Assembly (NCBI GenBank): GCA_937915775.1
Contig: CALGGQ010000090.1
Location: 1 to 6,126, forward strand
Direction: 5' to 3'
Source of the DNA: an uncultured Clostridia bacterium
GTDB taxonomy: Bacteria > Bacillota > Clostridia > Oscillospirales > Acutalibacteraceae
Length of the DNA: 6,126 nucleotides
A program made the position numbers and the translations under genes. A model generated the notes under the pieces. That model was not told where the DNA came from and ran no database searches. It saw only the letters and a program-made list of their open reading frames with translations. Below, piece after piece: positions 5,901 through 6,126 of this stretch (positions are counted from its first letter, which is position 1; every line of letters begins with the position of its first letter).

Positions 5901-6126
5901 GAGATTCTTTCTGTTCAGTTCGGTATCTATGCTGCCGAAGAAATTAAGGCGGCAGACGGCTCGGTTATCCCTGCCGACGGTTTAATCACACTTGCTAACT
6001 GCGATAAGGACGGCAACATTACCTTTGATTGCGACCTGCCTATCGGCTTCAAGTGGTATGCAAAGGAAATGGCTACCGATGAGCACTATATCCTCTCCGA
6101 TGAACAGCATTTCTTTGATACGGAAT
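2988..6126 (+). CDS. Thioester-domain Cna-B/SpaA-type surface adhesin (3' end missing)
   Basis: The frame is open from ATG 2988 to the window end (1046 codons, no stop), so the protein is truncated only by the window. A signal peptide (about 1-31, ending AFAA) directs export. The N-terminal domain has the thioester hallmarks: Cys85 in CYCIEP and Gln159 in TQILIW, which in this family form an internal Cys-Gln thioester able to bind host or cell-surface targets covalently. After a beta-rich linker domain (about 220-335), about seven Cna-B/SpaA-like domains follow, starting near 336, 418, 508, 609, 711, 822 and 947. Most have a strand Lys (K341, K425, K516, K719, K833) and a Glu in the YxVxE strand (E386, E784, E910), as needed for isopeptide bonds. 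The fourth has YTVHQ (Q678) where Glu is expected. A wall anchor should lie beyond the window. The ribosome binding site is weak (GAGG, 2977-2980). Such adhesins are often found on clostridial conjugative elements. Confidence 0.95.
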   Translation, partial: MKHKQKKIIALFLAVLTIISTFSLGFTAFAATHEVVQINMPRGNDPVQSGWGHGDLTLLNGWSMDSTSFTTVKAIDDYDGDACYCIEPGVALYTGDKLSKEAEDFWDNYPSKYNDVLDPDTIKLFIGRIMQYGYTGAVSVDWQSNNSGANKYAKYYATQILIWEAIVGERDEHFNKINAKDKGKDNAKQVIQSNHPLRTEIFDYYDDIVTKVQNHTKTPSFTAKTKSKAQTVELTWNGSEYTATLTDSNKVLSSYSFSGSGLTFSKDGNKLTITAKTAPTSDVTITASKGAKRKALITWTDMKIGPSGKIQDMVTYGEEVSDPVSAYLKVKVSYGSAKIVKTSEDGVVNNIKFHIKGGNIDKDVTTNSKGEIQVDNLIPGKYTVTEYAIDRYEPQSSKTVTVQAGQTATVSFGNVLKKGDLQITKTSEDGLVEGVKFHLTGTSLSGAKINEYATTNASGVATFKNILIGTGYVVEEVDTAIRYVIPDSQTTSIKWNEVTKANFTNKLKKFRVTVTKEDAEKKKAQGDATLAGATYGIYDNGKLIDTYVTDENASFTTKYYICGDHWSIREIKPSEGYLLNDTEYHVGAEAKLYKVEFNDTANTVTEPVIKGNISIIKHSDDGSTQIETPEPKAEFQVFLKSSGSYDKANKDERDILDCNEDGYAKTKDLPYGVYTVHQTKGKEGKDKMSDFDVFISENGKTYKYLINNAPFKAYLKITKVDRETGKVVPYAGAGFEIYDSNGKKVSQTFTYPKKTTISTYYTNSEGYLITPEKLDYGKGYSLVEVQAPYGYVLDSTPIKFNVTRDNSGLEDALTLIKVKRDNIAQKGIIEVTKSGEVFASVDNTDNIYTPVYEVQNLKGAVYQVFAAEDIKTPDGTLRYQQGEQVDEITTGNDGIAKTKQLYLGKYTVVERTAPVNFVNANQQYDVELVYAGQNVAVTSTALSVYNERQKVTTSLSKEMQKDETYKLGMNDEILSVQFGIYAAEEIKAADGSVIPADGLITLANCDKDGNITFDCDLPIGFKWYAKEMATDEHYILSDEQHFFDTE

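Overview
The window looks like one end of an integrative/conjugative element, or a related mobile region, from a low-GC Gram-positive gut-type bacterium (Clostridia). The evidence is strong AAGGAGG-type ribosome binding sites, a TTG start, AT-rich intergenic DNA, a chromosome-type tRNA-Arg with encoded CCA, a Thr-rich lipoprotein, and a large thioester/Cna-B surface adhesin next to a ParB. The genus cannot be decided from this sequence. The first 25 bases are Illumina sequencing adapter and not biology, so the true contig begins at about base 26.

Layout, all on the + strand: adapter (1-25); tRNA-Arg(CCT) with a likely promoter and a terminator (56-211); a gene-free AT-rich stretch (212-502) with a cluster of GCTAAT repeats, including an exact 14-bp repeat at 21-bp spacing, and a probable promoter; a calcineurin-like metallophosphoesterase (517-1074); a GAAA-loop terminator hairpin (1097-1133); a ParB-family protein starting at TTG (1160-2041), with a perfect 12-bp-arm palindrome inside its coding sequence; a 141-bp gap; a 16-codon small ORF with an excellent ribosome binding site (2183-2233); a Thr-rich lipoprotein (2251-2904); another terminator hairpin (2928-2960); and a secreted adhesin of more than 1046 residues that runs off the window end (2988-6126).

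Working model: the tRNA gene is a plausible integration site, and the repeats just inside it could be binding sites for an integrase or another element protein. ParB would serve maintenance or regulation of the element, and the internal palindrome is a candidate parS. The lipoprotein and the thioester adhesin are surface proteins that could promote cell-cell or host contact, as adhesins near transfer genes of clostridial Tn1549-like elements are thought to do. No integrase, relaxase, ParA or type IV secretion gene is visible, so the mobile-element reading is inferred from gene company.

The points most worth a second look are the palindrome in parB, the GCTAAT array beside the tRNA, the small ORF, and two terminator-like hairpins that each sit about 27 bases before a start codon inside a same-strand gene cluster. 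I see no single obviously new system.
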